A stretch of DNA of 8,520 bases. It comes from UBA8437 sp003445035. GTDB lineage: Bacteria; Planctomycetota; Planctomycetia; Planctomycetales; Planctomycetaceae. Both the position numbers and the translations under genes were made by a program. The stretch spans positions 1 to 8,520 of the forward strand of contig CALCHI010000210.1 in NCBI GenBank assembly GCA_937901285.1, read 5' to 3'. Of the stretch, positions 1 to 6,943 are shown in pieces (within the stretch, counting starts at the first letter, position 1; each line of letters opens with the position of its first letter). Under the pieces are notes generated by a model that was not told the origin of the DNA, searched no databases, and saw only the letters and a program-made list of their open reading frames with translations.

Positions 1-35
1 TCTCAGACTTCAAAACTCGTTGCCGGATTACGCTC

Positions 36-1247
36 ATGTCCTCTCTCCAACTGGCCATCGTCTCCGGCCCCGACGCCGGTCGCTCGTTCGCTCTCGAAGA
101 CGGCACCGCGCTGCTGGTCGGCCGTGGTCAGGATGCCAACGCGCAACTCACCGACCCCCATTGCTCGCGACAGCACTTCCAGCTGCAGGTCGCCGGAGGC
201 AATGTCCTGCTCAAGGACCTCGGCAGCAGCTCGGGGACTCAGGTCAACGGCTCACCGGCAAGCGAAACCCGCATCGGTCCCGGTGACGTGATCCAGATCG
301 GCCAAACGCAACTTCGGGTCGAGGGAGCGGGAGTGGCCGACGAGACGGTCAACACCGAGCCGGCATCCGGTGTTTCGGAAAAAATCGACAGCATGATCGG
401 AAACAAGATTCACCACTACGAGATCACCAAGGTGCTCTCGCAGGGCAACTCGAGCGTCGTGCTGCACGGACGGGACACCGAACAGAACCGCGACGTGGCG
501 TTGAAGATTCTGTTGCCGGAATTGTCGACCGACGAGGAGGAGATGCAGCGGTTCATCAGGGCGATGAAAACCATGCACCCGATCCGACACCCCAACATCA
601 TCCGCATCTACAACGCCGGCAAGACGGGTGACCATGTCTGGGTGGCAATGGAGTATGTCGCTGGCGAGAGCGTGGCGGCGATGATCGAGCGGATCGGCAC
701 CGTCGGGATGCTCGACTGGCGGATCGCCTTCCGCGTCTGCCTGCACATCGCCCGGGCACTCAGCGAGGCCTTCGAACACAAGATCATCCACCGAAACATC
801 ACTCCCGAAAACATCCTGGTCCGTGAAGAGGACAACGTGGCCAAGCTGGGCGACATGATGCTGGCCAAGGCACTGGAGGGAACCAAGGCCGAGCAGATCA
901 CCCAGCCGGGGCAATTGATCGGCCCAATCCCGTTCATGCCACCCGAGCGAACCCTGGGCAGCAGTGACGTCGACTGCCGGGCCGATATCTACAGCCTGGG
1001 AGCCACCGTCTACGCCCTGCTGACCGGGCGACCGCCGATCGAAGGCGGAAGTCTGCCCGAGCTGATCAAGAAGATCCGCGACGAGGAACCTCAACCACCC
1101 AAAGACTTCCAACTGTCGATCGACGACATGTTCGAGGGCATCGTGTTGAGAATGCTGGCCAAGCGACCCGAGGACCGCTTCCAGGAACCCGCCGACCTGG
1201 TCCGGGAGCTGGAACAGATCGCCAAGTTCCAGAACCTGGAGAACTGA
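36..1247 (+). CDS. FHA domain-protein kinase fold fusion, probable pseudokinase
   Basis: The 403-residue product has an N-terminal FHA domain (about residues 26-95), which in this family binds phosphothreonine. Its signature is visible: G29-R30, S44-R45-x-H47 and N71-G72. A polar linker (about 97-124) leads to a Ser/Thr kinase fold (about 127-395). Fold landmarks are present: VALK with K157, HPNII at 185-189, PPE at 302-304, DIYSLG at 317-322 and R381. Catalytic positions are altered. The glycine loop reads SQGNSS instead of GxGxxG. The alpha-C Glu position appears to be A176. HRD is HRN (252-254), so the catalytic Asp is Asn. The following Lys is T256. DFG is DMM (273-275), which keeps the metal-binding Asp. 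It therefore looks like a pseudokinase or a very weak kinase, perhaps a phosphopeptide-reading scaffold. There is no signal peptide or membrane segment, so it is probably cytoplasmic. ATG 36 was chosen because FHA strand 1 begins right after it; no strong ribosome binding site is seen. The fold is sure; loss of activity is inferred. Confidence 0.93.
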   Translation: MSSLQLAIVSGPDAGRSFALEDGTALLVGRGQDANAQLTDPHCSRQHFQLQVAGGNVLLKDLGSSSGTQVNGSPASETRIGPGDVIQIGQTQLRVEGAGVADETVNTEPASGVSEKIDSMIGNKIHHYEITKVLSQGNSSVVLHGRDTEQNRDVALKILLPELSTDEEEMQRFIRAMKTMHPIRHPNIIRIYNAGKTGDHVWVAMEYVAGESVAAMIERIGTVGMLDWRIAFRVCLHIARALSEAFEHKIIHRNITPENILVREEDNVAKLGDMMLAKALEGTKAEQITQPGQLIGPIPFMPPERTLGSSDVDCRADIYSLGATVYALLTGRPPIEGGSLPELIKKIRDEEPQPPKDFQLSIDDMFEGIVLRMLAKRPEDRFQEPADLVRELEQIAKFQNLEN

Positions 1248-1262
1248 ACGGTCGTCGACCGG

Positions 1263-2372
1263 CTACACCTCCACCCGTGCCCAGTGGATGCTCAGGCAGG
1301 TTTCATCGGCTCCGGCGTAGTAGACCAGCAACAGCGACCCGTCGGCCAGCACCGCCGCGGTGGGATGCCCGAAGCTCCAGGTCCCCATCGCTTCCCAGAA
1401 CTCGTCGTAGCTCGTCTCGTCGGAAATGCCCTGTTCGCCCGGACTGCTGCTCGCGTAGACCACCAGCTCGTTCCCGGTGTCCCAGCTACGGCCCTCGTCG
1501 TCCGAGCCGACCAGTCGCAGTGATCCGGGTTCGTGTCGGTGGACGTAAAACGCCAGCAGCCGCCCGTCTGCCAACGGAATCGGCATCGCGATCTGGCCGG
1601 CCATCCCCATCGAGCGGGGGGTGTCCCACGACAGGGACTCGGCGTCCCCCCACGCCATGTGCATCTCGATGTCCGCTTCGGCCCGGTTATCGTAGGTCCA
1701 GAACATCGCCACCGGACGACCCGTCCGGGGACAGACCCGCTGTCGCTGGTCGTAATAGAAGATGTCGGGATCTTCGTCGACGACGTCAACGGCGGTCCCG
1801 AAATCCACGCCGTCGGTACTGAGGTGTGCGTAGGCCCCGTGGAACCGCTCGCGCTCGGGCGTGCCCGCGTGGGAAAACTCGCTGGTCGCCAGCCAGCCCC
1901 GGCCCGGCAACCGCAGCACCGGCCCGCTGAGAACCGCGTTCCGCTTCAACACCCGGCGATCACCCCAGGTGCGACCCCCGTCCGTCGAAAAATCCTGCAG
2001 CAGGTGCATTGTCAGGATCGCATCGGTCTCGGCATTCCGCAGTCCTCCGCTTCCTCCAGACCGGTCGACCCAGCCCTGAACCGCCAGCAGCCGTCCGTCG
2101 TCCAGCTCGGCCAGTTCGGTCGACCGGACCTCGCCGGGCAACGCCTCAAACGCAGTCTCGAACCCTTCGCTGATCACCGACCAGCTGTTGCCACGATCGG
2201 TCGATTCGCAGATCACCACGTTGCCGTCGTCCGAGTCCTTCGACGAACCCCGCCGGAACGACACCAGCAGCGTTCCGTTCTCAAGTTGCAGCAGCGAGGA
2301 AAACGAGCACACCCGCAACGGGCCGTCGACGGTGGTCGAATCAAAAACCAGGCCGGTGGCGGTGATCCGCAT
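1263..2372 (-). CDS. Sialidase-like BNR/Asp-box beta-propeller protein
   Basis: The 369-residue product carries three clear Asp-box motifs (SxDxGxxW): S57-W64, S129-W136 and S290-W297, with a degenerate fourth near 185-190. Each lies near a recurring (D/N)G(R/T/S)LL strand, at about 32-36, 92-96, 269-273 and 344-348. This is the pattern of a six-bladed sialidase-type propeller. In the family such proteins cleave terminal sialic acids or other sugars, but many BNR proteins have other or unknown activities. The N-terminal Arg-Ile-Pro motif of classical sialidases is not evident; the equivalent stretch reads LRVCSFSSLLQL (19-30). The substrate is therefore open. No signal peptide is visible, which suggests a cytoplasmic enzyme acting on imported material. 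The gene starts 12 bp after the stop of the upstream SDR gene on the same strand, so the two are probably co-transcribed. It ends 15 bp from the convergent kinase gene. Confidence 0.85.
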   Translation of the reverse strand: MRITATGLVFDSTTVDGPLRVCSFSSLLQLENGTLLVSFRRGSSKDSDDGNVVICESTDRGNSWSVISEGFETAFEALPGEVRSTELAELDDGRLLAVQGWVDRSGGSGGLRNAETDAILTMHLLQDFSTDGGRTWGDRRVLKRNAVLSGPVLRLPGRGWLATSEFSHAGTPERERFHGAYAHLSTDGVDFGTAVDVVDEDPDIFYYDQRQRVCPRTGRPVAMFWTYDNRAEADIEMHMAWGDAESLSWDTPRSMGMAGQIAMPIPLADGRLLAFYVHRHEPGSLRLVGSDDEGRSWDTGNELVVYASSSPGEQGISDETSYDEFWEAMGTWSFGHPTAAVLADGSLLLVYYAGADETCLSIHWARVEV

Positions 2373-2384
2373 GATCGGTTCTCG

Positions 2385-3194
2385 CTACGAATGCATGATG
2401 AAGCCGCCGTCGACGTTGATCGTCTGGCCGGTGACGTTGTGAGACCGTTTGGAAGAAAGAAACACGGCCATGTCGGCGACGTCCTCGGGCTGCTGCCAGC
2501 GACCCAGCGGTACGACGTTGCTGATCTTCCCCGCAGCCCACTCGTGGTAGTCCTGCTTCTGTTCCTCGGGCTGCCGATCGTTCCAGGCCTGCCACACGCC
2601 ACGGTTCAGCGGCGTCTCGATCATCCCCGGGCAGATCGTGTTCACCCGGATCCCGTGCCCGGCCAGATCCTTGGCCACGCACTGGGCGAAGTTGATGTTG
2701 GCCGCCTTGGCCGCGCTGTAGGGCGGGTCGGTCTGCGAGCCGAACTGTCCGGCGACGCTGGCCAAAAAGACCATTGTGCCGCTGCTGCGTTCGACCATCA
2801 CGGCGGACACCGCATGAGCAATCCGGACCATGCCCATGATGTTGACGTCCAGGGTCCGGGACCAATCGTCGGGCTTGAGGTTGGTGAAGGGATACCCAAA
2901 GTGGCCTGACCCGATGGCGGCACAGTGGACCAGGTGGTCAATCGGTCCCAGGGCCTCAACCGTTCGCCCGATGGCCGCGGCGATCGATGCGTCATCGGTC
3001 ACGTCGACCTGAACACCGATCACCGTCGGTCCACCACCGGCAGCAAGTTCGTCGGCAGCGGTGTCGACCGTATCGGCGATGTCCCAGATCGCCACCTGTG
3101 TCCCCTCGGCCAGGAAACCCGCTGCCACGGCGAGGCCGATTCCGCTGGCCCCACCGGTGACGACAGCAACATGATCGGAAAGGGCGAGGTCCAT
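2385..3194 (-). CDS. Short-chain dehydrogenase/reductase (SDR family)
   Basis: The 269-residue product is a classical SDR of normal length. It shows the Rossmann motif TGGASGIG (13-20), D38 after beta-2 (favouring NAD over NADP), D64 in VDVTD, and CAA (91-93) where NAG is usual. The catalytic tetrad is N118, S146, Y159 and K163 (YSAAK), followed by PG at 189-190. The C-terminus NVTGQTINVDGG is typical of the family. It should oxidise or reduce an alcohol/ketone, probably on a small sugar or sugar acid, but the substrate cannot be read from sequence. The frame is open upstream to 3524, but ATG 3194 places the start ten residues before the first beta strand. A GGAG (complement of 3204-3207) sits 9 nt upstream, and longer versions would run into the divergent TIM-barrel gene. 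It is the first gene of a probable two-gene unit with the sialidase-like gene and is transcribed divergently from the TIM-barrel gene. Confidence 0.93.
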   Translation of the reverse strand: MDLALSDHVAVVTGGASGIGLAVAAGFLAEGTQVAIWDIADTVDTAADELAAGGGPTVIGVQVDVTDDASIAAAIGRTVEALGPIDHLVHCAAIGSGHFGYPFTNLKPDDWSRTLDVNIMGMVRIAHAVSAVMVERSSGTMVFLASVAGQFGSQTDPPYSAAKAANINFAQCVAKDLAGHGIRVNTICPGMIETPLNRGVWQAWNDRQPEEQKQDYHEWAAGKISNVVPLGRWQQPEDVADMAVFLSSKRSHNVTGQTINVDGGFIMHS

Positions 3195-3218
3195 CGTGGT
3201 TGGCTCCGTGCTGGAGAT

Positions 3219-3257
3219 GAGTTGCCATTGTCGGTGATGAAGGCCGGGGGGCAACTC
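3219..3257. repeat. Inverted repeat, possible operator
   Basis: GAGTTGCC (3219-3226) and its exact reverse complement GGCAACTC (3250-3257) flank a 23-bp spacer. The core GGCAAC recurs at 3272-3277, 22 bp after the copy at 3250, about two helical turns. One arm covers the candidate -35 of the minus-strand promoter, the other abuts its -10, and the third copy lies at the expected start of plus-strand transcription. That layout would suit an operator for a dimeric regulator controlling both directions. The arms are short and the single 6-mer core is not rare at this base composition, so function is only inferred. A stem-loop in RNA is possible but the loop would be long. Confidence 0.35.
3227..3254 (-). 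promoter_or_regulatory. Candidate sigma70 promoter for SDR-sialidase unit
   Basis: Read on the minus strand, TTGCCC (3249-3254) as -35 and GACAAT (3227-3232) as -10 are separated by 16 bp, each matching four of six consensus bases. Transcription would begin near 3220, leaving a leader of about 26 nt before ATG 3194. The matches are modest, so this is a candidate only. Confidence 0.3.
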
Positions 3258-3266
3258 TGCTACATT
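3258..3266 (+). promoter_or_regulatory. Candidate extended -10 promoter for TIM-barrel gene
   Basis: TGCTACATT is an extended -10 (TGn followed by TACATT, four of six). No -35 element lies at the right distance, which is compatible with an extended -10 type. The predicted start near 3273 falls on the third GGCAAC core, giving a leader of about 31 nt to ATG 3304. Confidence 0.28.
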
Positions 3267-3303
3267 CGCTGGGCAACGACCACTCATCCCGGAACCACCC
3301 GCC

Positions 3304-4125
3304 ATGCAACTCGGCCTGATCAACTCGGCCTGGGCCCAGGCCGGTCGCGACACCACCTGGGGCATCCACAAGACCGCCGAACTCGGGTTCGACTCGATCG
3401 ACATCTTCACCGATCCGCTCGATATCGACATCCAGGAACGGCGACGGATCAAGAGCGAGTGTGACAAGGCGGGCCTGCCGATCGTCTCGATCTGCTGTGT
3501 CGCCGTCGGACTGATCGACTTCAATCCCTCGGTGCAACGGTTTCACATCGACCGCTGTTACGCGTTTCTGGATCTCTGCTACGAATACGAGGCCGACAAC
3601 CTGCTGCTGGTCCTCGGCGAGTATATCTGGAACCAGGAGGTGATCCCGCCGGCCGAACAGTGGGCCACGGGAGTCGAGAACTGCAGGGAATTGGCGGAGT
3701 ACGCCGAGAACCTGGGACTGAAGATCGCGCTGGAACTCGAACCGTTTCCGCTGTCTCTGGTGGGCAACGTCGAGAACATGGTGAGGTTCATTGACGACGT
3801 CGACCACCCGGCCCTGCAGGCCAACATCGACGTCTCGCACCTGCTGCTGGCCGACGTGCCGCCCGAGGAACTGAAGCAGCTCAAGGACAAGGCCATCCAC
3901 GTGCACATCTCCGACTGCGACGGCAAGGTTCACGGCGACCTGCCTCCCGGGCGGGGGGTCGTCGACTTCGGTCCGTACCTCGAAGAGATCCGCCAACTGG
4001 AGATCGACGGGGCGGTGTCGATCGAACTGGAATACTCGCCTGAACCGGACAGGATCGAGGAATGGGTGGCAGAGGCGTACGAGGCAACCGACCGGCTGAT
4101 GCGGGCGGCTGGGCTGCGGGGGTAG
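3304..4125 (+). CDS. Sugar phosphate isomerase/epimerase family TIM-barrel protein
   Basis: The 273-residue product has the length and order of motifs of the AP-endonuclease-2/xylose-isomerase-like TIM barrel family. Candidate metal ligands lie at the ends of barrel strands: ALELEPF (E144/E146), NIDVSHL (D176, H179), HVHISD (H199/H201, D204) and SIELEY (E241/E243). A PGRG turn (215-218) precedes the last strands, as in family members that bind sugars. Relatives interconvert keto and aldo sugars, or epimerise them, with a divalent metal. The exact sugar is unknown. No signal peptide is present, so it is cytoplasmic. ATG 3304 begins directly at the first beta strand (QLGLINSAW); only a weak GGAA (3291-3294) precedes it. 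It is divergent from the SDR-sialidase pair and likely shares its control region, so a joint sugar or sugar-acid pathway is a reasonable inference. It lies 82 bp ahead of sat on the same strand. Confidence 0.88.
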   Translation: MQLGLINSAWAQAGRDTTWGIHKTAELGFDSIDIFTDPLDIDIQERRRIKSECDKAGLPIVSICCVAVGLIDFNPSVQRFHIDRCYAFLDLCYEYEADNLLLVLGEYIWNQEVIPPAEQWATGVENCRELAEYAENLGLKIALELEPFPLSLVGNVENMVRFIDDVDHPALQANIDVSHLLLADVPPEELKQLKDKAIHVHISDCDGKVHGDLPPGRGVVDFGPYLEEIRQLEIDGAVSIELEYSPEPDRIEEWVAEAYEATDRLMRAAGLRG

Positions 4126-4154
4126 TTGTCAACGACCACGCCGTCCCCTAACCT
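4126..4154 (+). promoter_or_regulatory. Weak candidate promoter for sat
   Basis: In the 82-bp gap before sat, TTGTCA (4126-4131, five of six to the -35 consensus) and TAACCT (4149-4154, matching the three most conserved -10 positions) are 17 bp apart. A start near 4161 would give a leader of about 47 nt. The -10 also forms half of a small AACCT-CGC-AGGTT hairpin (4150-4162). This is weak evidence; read-through from the TIM-barrel gene is equally possible. Confidence 0.22.
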
Positions 4155-4207
4155 CGCAGGTTCGACCTCCGACTCTCAGCTCACTCCAACCCACGAAAGC
4201 CCCACAG

Positions 4208-5470
4208 ATGACCGACCTCATTGCTCCACATGGTGGTCTCTCCGAACCCGTTTGCCGGATGGTTTCGGCCGAAGAAGCCGATTCGTTCCGCGCCGCCGCC
4301 TCCGAACTGGCTCGCCTGCCGGTTTCGACCGCCGATGTCTCGACCGTCCACCGCATCGGTGACGGCACACTGAGCCCGCTGGTCGGGCCCATGAACGAGG
4401 ACGTCTTCAACCGGGTGCTCGACGAGAAGGTGATCGAGTCCAACGGGTCGCTCTACGCCTGGACCATTCCCCTGTCCCTGCCGGCCTCGGCCGAGACCGC
4501 CTCGGGACTCGAGGTCGGGGCAACCGTCGCCCTGGCCGGACCCGATGGCGAGGTGATCGGAACGCTGGATGTCGAGAGCGTCTTCGAGTGGGACAAGCCC
4601 CGGTACATCAGTTCGGTTTACGGCACCGATCGCACCGATCACCCCGGTGGTGACATGGTGACGGTCCACGACGCCGACGCGACACACCTGGTTGGTGGCA
4701 CGGTTCGGGTCCTGCCCGCGGCCAGCAATCCCGACTTCGGCCAGCACGTGCTCTCGCCTCGCGAGGTCCGTGCGCTGCTGGCAGAAACCGGCTGGGAGGC
4801 CGTCGTGGCCTTCCAGACCCGCAATCCCCTGCACCGGGCCCACGAATACGCCCTGGTCTACGCGCTCGAGTCACTGCTGAAGGCCGGCAAGAACGCCGGG
4901 GCGGTGCTGAATCCGCTGATCGGCGAGACCAAGGGAGACGACGTCAACGCCGCAATCCGCATGCAGACCTACGAGAAGTTGATCAGCGATCGCGCGATGG
5001 GCGACGGTGACAGCGACCCGGAACTCTGGGAACCACGGGGCGAGAGTGTCCCCGATCGCGTCCGCCTGCTGGGTCTGGACATCAAGATGTTCTACGGCGG
5101 CCCGGCCGAAGCGGTGATGCACGCGATCTACCGCCAGAACATGGGTTACACGCATATCGTGATCGGTCGCAAGCACGCCGACGCCCCCTTCCACGACGGC
5201 GAGGCGATCTGGGGTGACTTCGACGCCCAGGAAATCTTCGACAACCTCGCCGGGGACCTGCAGATTGAACCGGTCAAGGTCGGGTTCGCCGCCTTCTACG
5301 AATCTCTGGGACGGGTCGACCTGATGAAGAACCATCCCGACGAGAAATCGGTGTTCATCTCGGGCAAGGACGTCCGGGCAACGCTGCAACAGGGCCAAAT
5401 GGTGGACTCCAGGATCATGCGGGAAAGCACGTCAGAAATTCTTGCTGCGGCGATGAGATCGGCGACTTGA
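4208..5470 (+). CDS. sat: Sulfate adenylyltransferase (ATP sulfurylase)
   Basis: The 420-residue product makes adenosine 5'-phosphosulfate and pyrophosphate from ATP and sulfate, the first step of sulfate activation, in the cytoplasm. It is the stand-alone form with no APS kinase domain. An N-terminal PUA-like domain (about 3-170) opens with LIAPHGG and has SPLVGPMN (56-63). The catalytic domain carries the nucleotide-binding QTRNPLHRAH (203-212, with R205, H209 and H212), FYGGPAEAVMHAIYRQN (295-311) and ISGKDVR (384-390). Two features differ from the common form. The GRDHAG loop reads GRKHAD (320-325), and the stretch about 262-286 (ending at PDRVRLLG) is longer than in the typical enzyme. 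DFDAQEIFD (337-345) is intact. The C-terminus ends MRESTSEILAAA, where many relatives have a RPEV-type end. It probably remains active, since the HxxH and Arg are present. ATG 4208 starts right before the conserved LIAPHGG. The exported sulfatase gene follows 52 bp downstream on the same strand. Confidence 0.95.
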   Translation: MTDLIAPHGGLSEPVCRMVSAEEADSFRAAASELARLPVSTADVSTVHRIGDGTLSPLVGPMNEDVFNRVLDEKVIESNGSLYAWTIPLSLPASAETASGLEVGATVALAGPDGEVIGTLDVESVFEWDKPRYISSVYGTDRTDHPGGDMVTVHDADATHLVGGTVRVLPAASNPDFGQHVLSPREVRALLAETGWEAVVAFQTRNPLHRAHEYALVYALESLLKAGKNAGAVLNPLIGETKGDDVNAAIRMQTYEKLISDRAMGDGDSDPELWEPRGESVPDRVRLLGLDIKMFYGGPAEAVMHAIYRQNMGYTHIVIGRKHADAPFHDGEAIWGDFDAQEIFDNLAGDLQIEPVKVGFAAFYESLGRVDLMKNHPDEKSVFISGKDVRATLQQGQMVDSRIMRESTSEILAAAMRSAT

Positions 5471-5509
5471 ACAGGCGATCCTTCGCCACTCACCAGGTCG
5501 CTCCGCTCC

Positions 5510-5513
5510 GAGG
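5510..5513 (+). promoter_or_regulatory. Ribosome binding site of the sulfatase gene
   Basis: GAGG lies 9 nt before ATG 5523 and supports that start, which also gives a complete signal peptide. It is one of the better Shine-Dalgarno matches in the window. Confidence 0.5.
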
Positions 5514-5522
5514 TCCTGTCTC

Positions 5523-6914
5523 ATGCGTCACACGCTCGCCCTGGTGCTGACCCTGCTGGCAGCCCAGTCGGCCCCCGCCGATACCAAGCCGAACTTCATC
5601 GTCGTTTTCTGTGATGACCTCGGCTATGCCGACATCGGCCCCTTCGGCTCCAAGACGCACGACACGCCGGTGCTGGACCGGATGGCCCGTGAGGGCATGC
5701 GGCTGACCGACTTCTATTCGACCTGCTCGGTCTGCACCCCGTCACGATCCAGCCTGATGACCGGCTGCTACCCGCGACGGGTCAACATGCATGTCGACGA
5801 AAAGAACCTCTGCGTGCTGTTCCCCGCGGCCCGCAAGGGGCTGAACCCGTCGGAGGTGACCGTCGCCGAGGTCCTCAAGACCCGCGGCTACGCCACGATG
5901 GCCATCGGCAAGTGGCACCTGGGTGACCATCCCGACTTCATGCCGACCAGCCAGGGATTCGACCACTACTTTGGAATCCCCTACAGCAACGACATGAACC
6001 GCAAGAACGTCCCGCTGCCGCTGGTGCGGGATCTGAAGGTCCTCGCCTCGGGCATCCAGAAAGACACCACCATCACCCGGAAGTACACCGAGGAGGCGGT
6101 GAAATTCATCCACGCCAACAAGTCGCGGCCCTTCTTCCTGTACCTGCCCCACACCGCGGTTCACCTGCCACTGGTGCCCGCCAAGCGGTTCCGGGGCCAG
6201 TCGCGAGACGGTCTCTACGGCGACTGGGTCCACGAGATCGACTGGTCGATGGGCGAGTTGTTCAAGGCACTTGACGAGTGCGGCATCGACAAGCAGACCC
6301 TGGTCCTGTTCACCTCCGACAACGGCTCCGCCAGGGCCCGCCAGGGCAGCAACCTGCCGTTGCGAGGCCGCAAGGGACGGACTGACGAGGGGGGTATGCG
6401 GGTGCCGTGTGTGGTCCGCTGGCCCGGCAGGATCCCCGCCGGAACCAGTAGCGATGCCATCACCAGCACCATCGATCTGTTGCCCACGCTCGCTCACCTG
6501 GCCGGAACCCGGCCACCGGGTGACCGCAGGATCGATGGCAAGAACATCTGGCCGATTCTGTCCGGCAAGGCGGGTGCCGAGGCCGGACACGACGCCTTCT
6601 ACTATTACCAGATGGACCAGTTGCAGGCGGTCCGTTCCGGACCGTGGAAGATGTTCGTCCCGATGAAGTCCAAGAAGCGAAACTGGGGCAAGCCCGAGCC
6701 GGCTCAGCCGTTGAAGCTGTTCAACCTGGCCAAGGACATCCACGAAGACAGGAACGTGGCCGGAAGTCACCCCGACGTGGTCAAGCGACTGATGGGGCTG
6801 ATCGAACAGGCCCGGTCTGACCTGGGCGACTCGGGCCGTCCTGGCAAGGGGCAGCGCAAGGCCGGATGGGTGGCCAAAGCTTCGCCCCGGCTCCTGGAAA
6901 CGGCCTCTCCCTAG
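5523..6914 (+). CDS. Exported formylglycine-dependent sulfatase (S1, arylsulfatase A-like)
   Basis: The 463-residue product hydrolyses sulfate esters. A short signal peptide (about 1-19: positive start, hydrophobic LALVLTLLAA, then SAPA before the mature part) indicates export. The S1 active site is nearly complete: D31-D32 for calcium, the C71-T-P-S-R75 motif in which C71 should be converted to formylglycine, GKWHLG with K130 and H132, H210/H214 in LPHTAVHLP, D266-N267 in TSDNG, and K284 in RGRKGRTDEGG. The C-terminal subdomain (about 355-430) includes the usual AVRSGPWKMF strand. A basic, Gly/Lys-rich tail follows (about 435-455). Length is typical of bacterial S1 enzymes. The natural substrate (polysaccharide, glycosaminoglycan or small aryl ester) cannot be told from sequence. 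The formylglycine-generating enzyme is not in the window. The gene follows sat by 52 bp and converges with yifB across 29 bp. Confidence 0.94.
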   Translation: MRHTLALVLTLLAAQSAPADTKPNFIVVFCDDLGYADIGPFGSKTHDTPVLDRMAREGMRLTDFYSTCSVCTPSRSSLMTGCYPRRVNMHVDEKNLCVLFPAARKGLNPSEVTVAEVLKTRGYATMAIGKWHLGDHPDFMPTSQGFDHYFGIPYSNDMNRKNVPLPLVRDLKVLASGIQKDTTITRKYTEEAVKFIHANKSRPFFLYLPHTAVHLPLVPAKRFRGQSRDGLYGDWVHEIDWSMGELFKALDECGIDKQTLVLFTSDNGSARARQGSNLPLRGRKGRTDEGGMRVPCVVRWPGRIPAGTSSDAITSTIDLLPTLAHLAGTRPPGDRRIDGKNIWPILSGKAGAEAGHDAFYYYQMDQLQAVRSGPWKMFVPMKSKKRNWGKPEPAQPLKLFNLAKDIHEDRNVAGSHPDVVKRLMGLIEQARSDLGDSGRPGKGQRKAGWVAKASPRLLETASP

Positions 6915-6943
6915 CTGGTCCGCCAGATCGATCCTCCGACGGG

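Larger units (their letters stand above)
3195..3303. promoter_or_regulatory. Divergent intergenic control region
   Basis: This 109-bp gap separates the start codons of the SDR gene (minus) and the TIM-barrel gene (plus), so it must hold any promoters for both. It contains an 8-bp perfect inverted repeat, a third copy of its core, and one weak promoter candidate on each strand, listed separately. No open reading frame of its own and no riboswitch-like structure is seen. Confidence 0.6.

Noticed and set aside
1249..1261. Palindrome-like CGGTCG-T-CGACCG in the gap between the kinase and sialidase-like genes.
   Set aside because: The loop would be too small for a hairpin of that length, there is no T-tract, and CG-rich palindromes of this size are common here.
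1533..2909. A 458-codon open frame on the plus strand across the sialidase-like and SDR genes.
   Set aside because: It is antisense to two well-supported genes, runs across their junction, shows no recognisable domain and has the Arg/His/Pro/Gly-rich bias of shadow frames in high-GC DNA.
3195..3524. A 110-residue N-terminal extension of the SDR.
   Set aside because: It would cover the intergenic region and the start of the divergent gene, has no domain, and ATG 3194 has a ribosome binding site and the normal SDR start.
2992..3996. A 334-codon open frame on the minus strand across the TIM-barrel gene and the divergent promoter region.
   Set aside because: It shows no domain and covers the conserved SDR N-terminus in a different frame; a shadow.
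5474..5487. Hairpin GGCGA-TCCT-TCGCC just after the sat stop codon.
   Set aside because: Only 5 bp of stem with no T-tract after it, so not convincing as a terminator.
5742..6770. A 342-codon open frame on the minus strand inside the sulfatase gene.
   Set aside because: It is a high-GC shadow; the sulfatase on the plus strand has a complete active site and signal peptide.
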